Source of the DNA: Roseibium suaedae
GTDB taxonomy: Bacteria > Pseudomonadota > Alphaproteobacteria > Rhizobiales > Stappiaceae
Reading direction: 5' to 3'
Assembly (NCBI RefSeq): GCF_900142725.1
Contig: NZ_FRBW01000001.1
Span: 1-64,000 of the forward strand
DNA: 64,000 bases
The position numbers and the translations under genes are program-made. Below, in pieces: positions 27,047-35,704 of the stretch; position 1 is the stretch's first letter, and each line of letters opens with the position of its first letter. The notes under the pieces are model-generated. The model was not told the origin of the DNA, did no database searches, and saw nothing but the letters and a program-made list of their open reading frames with translations.

Positions 27047-27963
27047 TCTCTTTCCCTGGTCTGGGCTGAGGAAGGGTCTGGCAGGCTGATCCCGGCATTG
27101 CGGGCATAGACTTTGGCCACGGCCGCGTCGTCCTCATGGCCGAGGCCAGATCCGGCAGCAGCCAGAAACTGCTGCAGGGCGGCTGCGGTCACAGGAGCGG
27201 AAAAGCGGGCACTGCGGGCAATGTCGAGCACGATGCCCAAATCCTTCGGCCAAATATTTACGGAAGAATGAGGCGTATAGTCGCCCGCCACGATATGGGG
27301 GGCCCGGTTCTCAAACATCCAAGATGTCCCTGCGCATTTCGGAATCACATCCAGAATCTGTTCCGGAGTAATCCCTTGGGTCATGCCGAAGGTAATCGCT
27401 TCTGCCATGGTTGCAATATGAACCCCGGCAAGAAGTTGATTCACTGCTTTCATAGCCGATCCTGAGCCGGGTGTCTCTCCAAGCTCGAAGACTGTCTCAG
27501 CCATTGCGTTCAGAGCGGGCTGTGCGGTGGAAAAGGCCTCCGGAGTTCCCGAGGCCATGATCGAGAGGCGGCCTTCTGCCGCTTTCACCGATCCGCCGGA
27601 AATGGGGGCATCCAGATAGTGCAGCCCCTTGGCAGCGCAGAGCTCCGCCATTTCACGGGCAAACTCCGGCGCGACGGTCGCGCAGGAGATGACCACCGTG
27701 CCCGGTTTCAATTGGCCGGCAATCCCGGTTTTGCCGAAAAGAACCTCCCGCGTCTGATCGGCGTTCAGGACCACGACCACCAGGATGTCGAGATCGTGCG
27801 CCGCCTCCGGGAGCGGGGCGGGATTTCCGCCTTTGAGGGCAAGCGCCTCAACCCGCTCTGCATTCACATCCGCACCCCAGACCCTGTGTCCGGCTCTGAC
27901 GAGGGACGTGGCCATGCCGAACCCCATGGAGCCGAGGCCGATGACGCCAATGTTCTTGTTCAC
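27043..27963 (-). CDS. ltnD: L-threonate (tetronate) dehydrogenase, 3-hydroxyisobutyrate dehydrogenase family
   Basis: A 306-residue NAD(P)-dependent beta-hydroxyacid dehydrogenase. It has GLGSMGFGMA at the N-terminus, the substrate loop DAPISGGSVKAAEG and the catalytic Lys region GSGSAMKAVNQLL. It would oxidise threonate or erythronate to 2-oxo-tetronate, the entry step. The start is a GTG at 27963 preceded by GGGAG; the much longer open frame upstream lies antisense-like in the permease gene. First enzyme gene after the TRAP permease. Confidence 0.9.
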   Translation of the reverse strand: MNKNIGVIGLGSMGFGMATSLVRAGHRVWGADVNAERVEALALKGGNPAPLPEAAHDLDILVVVVLNADQTREVLFGKTGIAGQLKPGTVVISCATVAPEFAREMAELCAAKGLHYLDAPISGGSVKAAEGRLSIMASGTPEAFSTAQPALNAMAETVFELGETPGSGSAMKAVNQLLAGVHIATMAEAITFGMTQGITPEQILDVIPKCAGTSWMFENRAPHIVAGDYTPHSSVNIWPKDLGIVLDIARSARFSAPVTAAALQQFLAAAGSGLGHEDDAAVAKVYARNAGISLPDPSSAQTRERE

Positions 27964-27998
27964 GCTTGCAAACTCCCGGCTTTGTTGGGGCTGGTCTG

Positions 27999-30050
27999 TC
28001 AGTTGCCTTGTACCCAGCGCGGCAGCCAGAGAGCGATGTCCGGATTGAAGAGGACAATGCCCAGGGCAAGGAGCTGGATCAGGATGAAGGGCACAAGGGC
28101 CCGGAAGATTTCGGACAGGGTCATGTCCTTCGGAGCGACGGACTTCAGGTAGAAGGCCGCTGGCCCGAAGGGCGGGGACAGATAGCTGACCTGCATGTTC
28201 ATCGCGAAGAGAATGCCAAACCAGACCGGATCCATGCCCAGTTTGACCACGATGGGAACGAAGATCGGCATGGTCAGCAGGGCAATGCCGATCCAGTCCA
28301 TGAAGAGGCCAAGCACGATCAGGATCGCCATCATGATCAGGATGATCACCATGGGCGAGGCGCCGGAATTGAGAATGGTGCCTTCGATGAACCGGTTGCC
28401 GCCCATCAGATTGTAGACACCCACGAGCGCGGCAGCGCCAAGGCCGATCCAGATGATCATGCCGCAGGTGTCGAGTGTCTGCTGCAGGCTGTCGCGGATC
28501 AGCGCCCAGGTGACTTCCCGGCGGATCAGGGCCGCGAGGAACACGCCGACAACGCCCATGGCAGCCGCTTCGGTTACCGAGGCAATACCGCCATAGATCG
28601 AGCCCAGAACCAGAACTGCAACACCGACCGGAAGGAAGACACCCTTGAGCTTCGAGAGTTTCTCGCGGAAGGGCATGTCCAGTTCGGCCTGGTCCACGGG
28701 CGGGCCCATGGACGGGTCCAGGGTGCAGCGGGTGAAGATGTAGATGATGTAGAACGTGGCCAGCAGTAGACCCGGAATGACCGTTGCCAGGAACAGGTCG
28801 CCGATCGAAACGCTGGAAGTCAGGCCATAGACGATCAGCACGATCGATGGCGGGATCATGGTGCCGAGAGAGCCGCCTGCGCAAACCGTGCCGATGGCGA
28901 GGGCACGGTTGTAGCCAAGGCGCAGCATCTGGGGCAGGGCGATGAGCCCGAGAAGCACGATTTCCCCGCCGATGATGCCGGAGATCGCGGCAAGGAACAC
29001 GGCTGCGATCAGGGTCTGGATGGCGACGCCACCCTTGATCCGCCCTGCCAGCAGACGCATGGCGTCATAAAGGTCGCGGGCCATGCCGGAGCGGTCCAGC
29101 AGGGACGCCATCAGCACGAACATCGGGATGGCCACCAGCACATATTCGCTGACGAAGCTGTAGATGCGGCTGGACACCAATGGAACGCCCATGGGGCCGA
29201 ACCAGGCCAGAGTGAAGACGATGGCAATCAAGCCGGTAACGAAGGCGAGTGGAATGCCGGTCAGGATCATCACCATGATGCTGCCGACCAGCAGCAAGGA
29301 CCCGGTCTCGATGCCGATGGACTTGCCATAGGTGAAGAGGTAGGCGCCGCCAGCAATCAGCAGGCCCATGACGACGATGATGCTGAGCACGGCCAGCTTG
29401 CTGACAGGGTCACCCGACTGGTGGCGGAAACCCGTGCCCCGCAGGGCGGTCCAGATATGCCCGAGAGACTGGGCTGCCAGAACGGAAGAGGTGATCAGCA
29501 GCGCCATCTTGATCAGCGCCGGGGTGATCGGGTTCCAGGCCGATCCTGACCGCTCCAGCCGGAAGTCGCCCTGGGGCGTCCACCAGGCCTTCTGGACCAT
29601 GGTGAAGGCGGCATAGGCAATCGCGATGGCGAAAAACAGTCCCATCAGGGAATTGACGAAATCCAGGAGCCGCCGGGTGCCGCCCTTGGTGCCGAAATAG
29701 ATCAGGCCGATGCGGATGTGCTTGTCCCCGGCCAGGCACTGCATGCCACCATAGAGGTAGCAGACGGCGATCAGCGCGATGACGCTTTCATGAGCCCAGA
29801 TCGTCGGTGCATTGAAGCCGTAGCGGACCACGATTTCATAAAGGGAAATCAGGGTTGCCAGGGCAAAGAGGAAACAGACGAAGGTGCCGGTGCTCAGGAT
29901 GCCCCGGTCGAGTGCGTTTTGCGGTCCGCCCGCCTCATCCGCATGGGCGCGCTTGAGGGCGTCCAGCTGCTCGTCCATTCCGTTGCCCGATCCGAAGTAA
30001 GGTCCATTTGCAGGCATTGCGCCGGACATGTTGGCTGCCTTGGAAGCCAT
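27999..30050 (-). CDS. Fused TRAP transporter permease (DctQ-DctM fusion)
   Basis: A 683-residue membrane protein. Residues about 60-230 form the four-span DctQ-like part (YEIVVRYGFNAPTIWAHES) and the rest is a full DctM-like permease (GGSLGTMIPPSIVLIVYG). A cytoplasmic N-terminal tail of about 60 residues precedes the first span. The start at 30050 (MASKAAN) is behind AGGGA; the longer frame has no ribosome site. Such fusions occur in TRAP systems. With the binding protein upstream it would import the four-carbon acid sugar used by the otn enzymes. Confidence 0.9.
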   Translation of the reverse strand: MASKAANMSGAMPANGPYFGSGNGMDEQLDALKRAHADEAGGPQNALDRGILSTGTFVCFLFALATLISLYEIVVRYGFNAPTIWAHESVIALIAVCYLYGGMQCLAGDKHIRIGLIYFGTKGGTRRLLDFVNSLMGLFFAIAIAYAAFTMVQKAWWTPQGDFRLERSGSAWNPITPALIKMALLITSSVLAAQSLGHIWTALRGTGFRHQSGDPVSKLAVLSIIVVMGLLIAGGAYLFTYGKSIGIETGSLLLVGSIMVMILTGIPLAFVTGLIAIVFTLAWFGPMGVPLVSSRIYSFVSEYVLVAIPMFVLMASLLDRSGMARDLYDAMRLLAGRIKGGVAIQTLIAAVFLAAISGIIGGEIVLLGLIALPQMLRLGYNRALAIGTVCAGGSLGTMIPPSIVLIVYGLTSSVSIGDLFLATVIPGLLLATFYIIYIFTRCTLDPSMGPPVDQAELDMPFREKLSKLKGVFLPVGVAVLVLGSIYGGIASVTEAAAMGVVGVFLAALIRREVTWALIRDSLQQTLDTCGMIIWIGLGAAALVGVYNLMGGNRFIEGTILNSGASPMVIILIMMAILIVLGLFMDWIGIALLTMPIFVPIVVKLGMDPVWFGILFAMNMQVSYLSPPFGPAAFYLKSVAPKDMTLSEIFRALVPFILIQLLALGIVLFNPDIALWLPRWVQGN

Positions 30051-30136
30051 TGTTATCCCTTTCCGCAGTCTGATCAGTGCCGTCTTGATGCGAAAGGGCA
30101 GGGGCGCAAGCGCTCCCGCCCTTGGCAAACTGCGGA

Positions 30137-31168
30137 TTATTCCTTCACGAGGAGACCGGCAGAGACCAGGTAAGCGGTCACACTGTCATAAGCCTTGCGG
30201 GCCATTTCCGACCGGTCGGCCCATTGGGCCCACTGGGTTTTCGCAATGGCGCGGAACTTGGCGCGTTCCTCGTCAGACCAGTTGATGACGGTGATGTTCG
30301 GATCGGCATTGGCTTCCGCCACAGCCTTCATGTCTTCCTGCTTCAGCCGTGCGACCATGTCCTGGGCGAAGTCACGCACGGAAACGGCAAGGATTTCCTT
30401 CAGGTCGTCCGGCAGGCCATCATAGATTTCCTTGGTCATGGACACGTCCATCACCGGCATGGAGTGGAAACCCGGATAGAGCGGATATTTCGCGAACTTG
30501 TGCATGCCTTGGGCGTGGTTGGTCGAGAAGACCGTGTAGTCGGCAGCGTCGATCACGCCCTTTTCTAGCGAGGTGTAGACTTCCGAACCCGGCAGGTTCA
30601 CCGGTGCAGCGCCTGCGGCTGCGAAGACTTCCTGCACCATGCCTTCCGGTGCGCGCATCTTGATGCCCTTGAGGTCTTCGACTCCATTGATCGGCTTGGC
30701 GGACAGGAAGGATTCAACGCCGGTCGAGGACGCGCCGAGGAACTGGACCCCATAGGGGTTCATCAGCTCGTTGAACAGGGCCTTGCCGCCGCCGTAGTTG
30801 ATGTAGTTGAACATCTGCTGGGGATCAGACCAGGCGCCGACGAGGTTGCCGAGCATGGCAAATGCCGGGTCTTTGCCCGAGAAATAGGACGGGTCGGAAA
30901 GCTGGCCCTGCAGGATGCCCGAACCGACAGCTTCCAGGGTCTCGTTGTGGGCCACGACCGTGCCGACAGGTACGACGGTGATGTCGATGCGGCCGCCGCT
31001 CATGGTCTTCACCCGGGCAGCCCATTCCTGCTCATAAGGGAAGAAATTGTCCCCGGCCTGCGCCGACGTCTGGAAGGTCCACTGGTATTCCTGAGCCTGC
31101 GCAGGAACCGCCAGAGCAGCGGTCAGCAGAAGTCCTCCAAAAAGTGATTTCCTCAAAAGTCCGGTCAT
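30137..31168 (-). CDS. TRAP transporter substrate-binding protein (DctP family)
   Basis: A 343-residue binding protein with a signal peptide of about 26 residues (MTGLLRKSLFGG to PAQAQ). The DctP region IKMRAPEGMVQEVFAAAGAAP is conserved around residues 165-185. GGGAGGA lies before two close ATGs; 31168 has the better spacing than 31174. First gene of the minus-strand threonate operon and divergent from a LacI regulator. Confidence 0.92.
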   Translation of the reverse strand: MTGLLRKSLFGGLLLTAALAVPAQAQEYQWTFQTSAQAGDNFFPYEQEWAARVKTMSGGRIDITVVPVGTVVAHNETLEAVGSGILQGQLSDPSYFSGKDPAFAMLGNLVGAWSDPQQMFNYINYGGGKALFNELMNPYGVQFLGASSTGVESFLSAKPINGVEDLKGIKMRAPEGMVQEVFAAAGAAPVNLPGSEVYTSLEKGVIDAADYTVFSTNHAQGMHKFAKYPLYPGFHSMPVMDVSMTKEIYDGLPDDLKEILAVSVRDFAQDMVARLKQEDMKAVAEANADPNITVINWSDEERAKFRAIAKTQWAQWADRSEMARKAYDSVTAYLVSAGLLVKE

Positions 31169-31457
31169 TCTCATTCCTCCCAAGTTGCCCTTGAGCCGCG
31201 AGCGCCTCTCAGGCCAATGCGATTTGACCCATTCTCTCCGACCGGCTCCTCTTCCGGTTGAAGATCGGGTTGACGCGGCTGCCGTCCTGCCTGCAAGATT
31301 GACTGGTATCGGTACCGGTATCCATATCAGTAGCAACGGGGAAATACGGGTGTCAACCGTGATGCTGGAGAGTTTCCGTTGGGGTTCCTGCTGCTTTCAG
31401 GCTATGCAGCAATTCTGATCCAAGGTGAAAACAGGGGCGTGCTTCCGCAGGAAGTTC
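31169..31457. promoter_or_regulatory. Divergent promoter region with a LacI-type operator
   Basis: The near-palindrome at 31305-31323, centred on CGGTACCG and flanked by GGTATC and GGTATCC, has the CG-centred look of LacI-family operators. It lies between the divergent TRAP binding-protein and lacI-family genes, about 135 bases from each start. The rest of the 289 bases shows no gene. Confidence 0.6.
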
Positions 31458-32471
31458 ATGAAGAAAAAAGCAACTTTGGCCGATGTGGCCGCTGCAGCAG
31501 GGGTCAGCAAGATGACCGCGTCGAGAGCCTTGAGAGGGGTTCGGGACGTGTCCAAGGCCAATATCGCCCGTGTCCGTCAAGCGGCGCAGGAGCTGGGCTA
31601 TGTCGGCAATTTTCTGGCGGCGTCCCTGTCCAGCCAGCGCTCGGATCTGATTGGTGTCGTGGTGCCGAACCTTGCAAACATCGTTTTTGCACAGGTGCTG
31701 TCCGGCATTTCGGAAGGCATCGCAGGCAGTGGCATGCAGCCGGTGTTCGGCGTCACGGATTACGACCCGGACAAGGAATATGACATCATCCGCAACATGC
31801 TGTCCTGGCAGCCGGCAGGACTGATCGTCACCGGGCTGGATCTTCCGGAGGCAACCCGCCGGCTTCTGGAGAATGCCGAAATCCCGGTCGTGCAGATCAT
31901 GGACATTGACGGCGAGCCGGTGGATGCCTGTGTCGGTTTCTCCCATATCCGGGCCGGGGAAGAGATTGCGCAGGCTCTGATCGCGGCAGGGCTGCGGAAG
32001 TTCGGCTATGCTGGCTGTGCCCTGACAATGGACGTGCGCGCCGCCAAACGCCGGATTGGCTTCCAGCGGGCCCTGATCCAGAACGGGCTGGATTTTGTCG
32101 AAGAGGTCGAAGCCTTCGAGCTTTCATCCATTGGCGCTGGGCGGCTCCTGACCGAGCAGCTTCTGAAAAAGGCGCCGGATGTCGACTGTATCTATTTTTC
32201 CAACGACGACGTGGCCGCTGGTGGTTTGTTCTATTGTCTGGAGGCAGGAATAGCCGTGCCGGGCAAGGTGGCGCTGGCGGGCTTTAATGGATTGAGCATT
32301 GCCTCGGGGTTTCCCGGGCGTATCGCCACTGTCCGCACTCCGCGCCGGGAAATCGGCCGCAAGGCTGCGGAAATCATCTGCTCCGCGCTGGATGGCAAGC
32401 CCGCAGGCGGAGAGGCAATCGAACTGACGCCCGAGGTTGACCTGGGTCTGATCGGAGCCCGGAAAGGGTGA
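31458..32471 (+). CDS. LacI-family transcriptional regulator of the four-carbon acid sugar operon
   Basis: A 337-residue LacI/GalR regulator. The N-terminal HTH (TLADVAAAAGVSKMTASRAL) with the hinge-like segment is followed by a periplasmic-binding-like effector domain (LIGVVVPNLANIVFAQVLSG; GFPGRIATVRTPRREIGRKAA). ATG 31458 follows GCAGGAAG; GTG 31425 is in frame but adds an unrelated tail. It is divergent from the otn/TRAP operon and should repress it until a threonate-related ligand binds (inferred). Confidence 0.92.
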   Translation: MKKKATLADVAAAAGVSKMTASRALRGVRDVSKANIARVRQAAQELGYVGNFLAASLSSQRSDLIGVVVPNLANIVFAQVLSGISEGIAGSGMQPVFGVTDYDPDKEYDIIRNMLSWQPAGLIVTGLDLPEATRRLLENAEIPVVQIMDIDGEPVDACVGFSHIRAGEEIAQALIAAGLRKFGYAGCALTMDVRAAKRRIGFQRALIQNGLDFVEEVEAFELSSIGAGRLLTEQLLKKAPDVDCIYFSNDDVAAGGLFYCLEAGIAVPGKVALAGFNGLSIASGFPGRIATVRTPRREIGRKAAEIICSALDGKPAGGEAIELTPEVDLGLIGARKG

Positions 32472-32499
32472 TCGCAGAGTGGTAATGCGGGGGCGGTGA

Positions 32500-32545
32500 A
32501 TTCGGGGCGGCGATCCTGATCAGTACCGGCGCCCCGAATGTTTCT
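32500..32545 (+). terminator. Hairpin terminator after the lacI-type gene
   Basis: Perfect 10-bp arms ATTCGGGGCG (32500-32509) and CGCCCCGAAT (32530-32539) enclose a 20-base loop and are followed by GTTTCTTCT. It lies between convergent lacI and preA and may serve both strands. Confidence 0.6.
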
Positions 32546-32561
32546 TCTGACCCTTTCGGCC

Positions 32562-33872
32562 TTACTCGGCAGCGACCTGCGCCATCGGGTTGTTCGGATG
32601 GGTCGTCCAGTTGGCGTAGGCTTCTTCAACCTTCTTGCCGGTGCGCGGATCGGTTTCGCCCGGGGTCATCGCTTCCATGGTGATGCAATCCTGCACCGGG
32701 CAGACGCTGACGCACAGGTTACAGCCGACGCATTCCTCGTCGATGACCTCGAACTTGCGCATACCGTCGACCATGTTGGTGATCGCCTGGTGGGATGTGT
32801 CCTCGCAGGCAATGTGGCACCGGCCGCATTTGATGCAGAGGTCCTGATCGATCTTTGCCTTGGCAATGTAGTTGAGGTTCAGGTGCTGCCAGTCGGAGCA
32901 GTTGGGAACTGCCCGGCCTGTCACCTGATCGATGCTCGTATAGCCGGCGCTGTCCATCCAGTCGCTCAGGCCTTCGATCATGTCCTCCACGACCTTGAAG
33001 CCATAGGTCATGGCGGCCGTGCAGACCTGCACGGTGCCTGCTCCCAGAGCCAGGAACTCTGCCGCATCGCGCCAGGTGGTCACGCCGCCAATACCGGAGA
33101 TCGGCAGGTCGCGGGTGATCGGATTGCGGGCGATTTCGGCCACCATGTTGAGGGCGATCGGCTTGACCGCCGGGCCGCAATAGCCGCCATGGGCGCCCTT
33201 GCCGTCAATGGTCGGGCTCGGCGCCATGGTGTCCAGATCGACGGAGACGATGGAGTTGATCGTGTTGATGAGAGAGACCGCATCTGCGCCGCCCGCATGA
33301 GCGGCTTCCGCAGGCTTGCGGATGTCAGTGATGTTCGGCGTCAGCTTCACGATGACGGGCATGCGCGTGTGCATCTTGCACCAGCGGGTGACCATCTCGA
33401 TATATTCCGGCACCTGGCCGACAGCCGAGCCCATGCCGCGTTCGCTCATGCCATGGGGACAGCCGAAGTTCAGCTCGACGCCATCTGCCTCGGTGTCTTC
33501 CACCTGCTTCAGGATGTCGATCCAGTTCTGCTCCTCGCAGGGCACCATCAGGGACACGACCAGTGCCCGGTCCTTCCAGTCGCGCTTCACCCGCTTGATT
33601 TCCTGAAGGTTCAGCTCCAGCGGACGGTCGGTGATCAACTCGATGTTGTTGAGGCCCAGCAGCTGCCGGTCCTTGCCGTGAATGGCGCCGTAGCGCGGGC
33701 CGTTCACATTGACGACCGGCATTCCGTCGCCAAGGGTCTTCCAGACCACGCCGCCCCATCCGGCCTTATAGGCGCGGACCACGTTATATTCCTTGTCCGT
33801 CGGCGGCGCGGAAGCGAGCCAGAACGGGTTCGGCGATTTGATGCCGACAAAATTGCTTCTCAGATCAGCCAT
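32562..33872 (-). CDS. preA: NAD-dependent dihydropyrimidine dehydrogenase subunit PreA
   Basis: A 436-residue protein. An N-terminal dihydroorotate-dehydrogenase-like FMN barrel (NPFWLASAPPTDKEYN; LNFGCPHGMSERGMG) is followed by two 4Fe-4S motifs at about 346-356 (CIKCGRCHIAC) and 381-391 (CVGCNLCVSVC). With PreT it reduces uracil and thymine to the 5,6-dihydro forms, the first step of reductive pyrimidine catabolism. It lies 15 bases downstream of preT. No dihydropyrimidinase is in this window. Confidence 0.95.
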   Translation of the reverse strand: MADLRSNFVGIKSPNPFWLASAPPTDKEYNVVRAYKAGWGGVVWKTLGDGMPVVNVNGPRYGAIHGKDRQLLGLNNIELITDRPLELNLQEIKRVKRDWKDRALVVSLMVPCEEQNWIDILKQVEDTEADGVELNFGCPHGMSERGMGSAVGQVPEYIEMVTRWCKMHTRMPVIVKLTPNITDIRKPAEAAHAGGADAVSLINTINSIVSVDLDTMAPSPTIDGKGAHGGYCGPAVKPIALNMVAEIARNPITRDLPISGIGGVTTWRDAAEFLALGAGTVQVCTAAMTYGFKVVEDMIEGLSDWMDSAGYTSIDQVTGRAVPNCSDWQHLNLNYIAKAKIDQDLCIKCGRCHIACEDTSHQAITNMVDGMRKFEVIDEECVGCNLCVSVCPVQDCITMEAMTPGETDPRTGKKVEEAYANWTTHPNNPMAQVAAE

Positions 33873-33887
33873 GATGGGTTCTCCGCC

Positions 33888-35246
33888 TCAGACAGAAAGG
33901 GAACGGTGAATGGCTTCCGCCGCGACTTTGCCGTCTTCAACGGCAGCCACGGTCAGATCCTCTCCGCCCAGCACGCAGTCCCCGCCGGCCCAAACTTTGG
34001 CCAGGCTGGTCTTGCGGTCTTCATCGACAACAATCTTGCCTCTCTCGATGACAATCTTGCCGGCTGATCCATTCAGGTCTTCCTTGACCAGTGTCTGGCC
34101 AACAGCCTTGAACACCATGTCGGCGGGAAGCGTGATGACTTCACCCGTTCCGGACAGGCTGCCATCGTCGCCGGACTGGGTCTTTTCCAGTTCGATCGCA
34201 GTGATGCTGCCATTTGCCCCGACCAGCGCATGCGGCTGGACGTGGGTCAGGATCTTGACCCCGTTGGTCTGGGCCAGATGCTGTTCGTATTCGCTGGCAT
34301 TCATCCGGTCCTGGCCGCGGCGGTAGGCGATGGTGACGTCCTCCGCACCCAGCAGTTTGGTCTGAACCGCAATGTCGACTGCGGTCATGCCGCCGCCGAT
34401 GACGACCACGCGGCGGCCAACCGGCAAGGCGGACAGATCGTCGGCCTGACGCAGGTCGGAGATATAATCGACCGCATCCAGAACGCCGTCCTTGGTTTCC
34501 CCGGCAAGACCCAGAGCGTTGACACCGCCAAGGCCGATGCTGAGGAAGACGGCATCATAATCCGCCTGAAGATCCGCCAGATTGAGATCCGTGCCGAGCC
34601 GCTTGCCCGTCTGCACGTCAATGCCACCGATGCTCAGGATGAATTCCACTTCGCGCGCGGCGAAATCATCAACGGACTTGTAGGAGGCGATGCCGAATTC
34701 GTTGAGGCCGCCGAGCTTTTCGCGGGCATCGAACAGGGTGACATCATGTCCATGGACGGCCAGCCGGTGCGCACAGGACAGACCCGCCGGGCCGGCGCCG
34801 ATTACAGCGATTTTCTTGCCGGTGGACGGTGCCCGGGTGAACGGGGTCGTCTCGTGGGTCGACATGTAGTGGTCAGTGGCAAAGCGTTGAAGCTGGCCGA
34901 TCTTGACCGGCTTGCCTTCTGCCTCGTTGCGCACGCAGACCTGTTCGCACAGGGTTTCGGTCGGGCAGACGCGGGCGCACATGCCGCCGAGAATGTTCTG
35001 TTCGAAGATGGTGCGGGCGGAACCGGTCGGGTTGCCGGTCGAAATCTGGCGGATGAACTGGGGAATGTCGATGCTGGTCGGGCAGGCCTGCATGCAGGGG
35101 GCATCATAGCAGAAGTAGCAGCGATCCGCTTCCACATAGGCTTCATGGGTGTCCAGAAGCGGGTGAAGATCGCTGAACTGCTCGGCGTATGAGTCCTTGG
35201 GCAAGCGCCCCGCAGCAATGTCGGGAGCGGCTGTCGTCTCGGTCAT
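33888..35246 (-). CDS. preT: NAD-dependent dihydropyrimidine dehydrogenase subunit PreT
   Basis: A 452-residue FAD/NAD and Fe-S protein of the glutamate-synthase small-subunit type. N-terminal cysteine motifs (CYFCYDAPCMQACPTSID; CARVCPTETLCEQVC) bind Fe-S clusters. The FAD motif is VIGAGPAGLSCAHRLA and a second Rossmann motif is VVVIGGGMTAVDIA. It passes NADH electrons to PreA. It heads the preTA unit. Confidence 0.95.
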   Translation of the reverse strand: MTETTAAPDIAAGRLPKDSYAEQFSDLHPLLDTHEAYVEADRCYFCYDAPCMQACPTSIDIPQFIRQISTGNPTGSARTIFEQNILGGMCARVCPTETLCEQVCVRNEAEGKPVKIGQLQRFATDHYMSTHETTPFTRAPSTGKKIAVIGAGPAGLSCAHRLAVHGHDVTLFDAREKLGGLNEFGIASYKSVDDFAAREVEFILSIGGIDVQTGKRLGTDLNLADLQADYDAVFLSIGLGGVNALGLAGETKDGVLDAVDYISDLRQADDLSALPVGRRVVVIGGGMTAVDIAVQTKLLGAEDVTIAYRRGQDRMNASEYEQHLAQTNGVKILTHVQPHALVGANGSITAIELEKTQSGDDGSLSGTGEVITLPADMVFKAVGQTLVKEDLNGSAGKIVIERGKIVVDEDRKTSLAKVWAGGDCVLGGEDLTVAAVEDGKVAAEAIHRSLSV

Positions 35247-35547
35247 AATGACCTCCGGATCAAATGGCGATGTCGATTCAGACGCTTCTTTCTTTTTGGC
35301 GAAGAAGCTGTCCTGGACATGGAAGAAAAATTTGAACAGTTAGTCAAATATTTTTGTAAGCCAAAATAACTTGATGTTTTTATTCAAGAAATAAAGCTGA
35401 TTAAATTCAGCGCGTTACTGTTTGGATGCTGATTGATTAAAATTGCAGCACAGCCCGAAAATGGGCATTGCAACGCTGTCAGGAGCGGTAAAGCGGAGCC
35501 TGCCGGGGCGGAATGGAATTGGAACCCGGGCGATCTTGAAGTGTCAG

Positions 35548-35575
35548 CCCGGACGCAGCGAAGTGGAGATCCGGG
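35548..35575. repeat. REP-like palindromic element
   Basis: Arms CCCGGA (35548-35553) and TCCGGG (35570-35575) flank an interior reading CGCAGCGAAGTGGAGA. This is the style of short extragenic palindromes dispersed in many alphaproteobacterial genomes. Confidence 0.5.
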
Positions 35576-35653
35576 ACCTGCTCACTTGCAGAGACGAACA
35601 GATGGAGTGCGAGCTTGGCGCAAATCCACCGCATTGCTCTGGAAATGAGTAGG

Positions 35654-35686
35654 CCCCGGGTCTCGCGATGCTCGCCCGGGGTGACC
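35654..35686. repeat. REP-like palindromic element
   Basis: Arms CCCCGGG (35654-35660) and CCCGGGG (35675-35681) with a CG-rich loop, followed by TGACC. The segment 35673-35686 is identical to 5911-5924. It lies 20 bases from the end of the CRTAC1-like gene and could also protect or terminate that transcript. Confidence 0.55.
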
Positions 35687-35704
35687 TCAGGTTAGGCGCG
35701 TGAC

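Larger units (their letters stand above)
35247..35704. other. Intergenic region with palindromic repeats
   Basis: About 458 bases. The preT-proximal part (35330-35450) is AT-rich and probably its promoter. The part from 35520 to 35690 carries palindromic repeat units. Two short open frames here (35433-35648 and 35443-35652) look random and I reject them. Confidence 0.6.

Noticed and set aside
32538..34067. A 509-codon plus-strand open frame opposite preA
   Set aside because: Antisense shadow; preA on the minus strand has the FMN barrel and two Fe-S motifs.
35433..35652. Two overlapping short open frames in the preT-CRTAC1 intergenic region
   Set aside because: They run through the palindromic repeats, lack ribosome sites and have no recognisable sequence.
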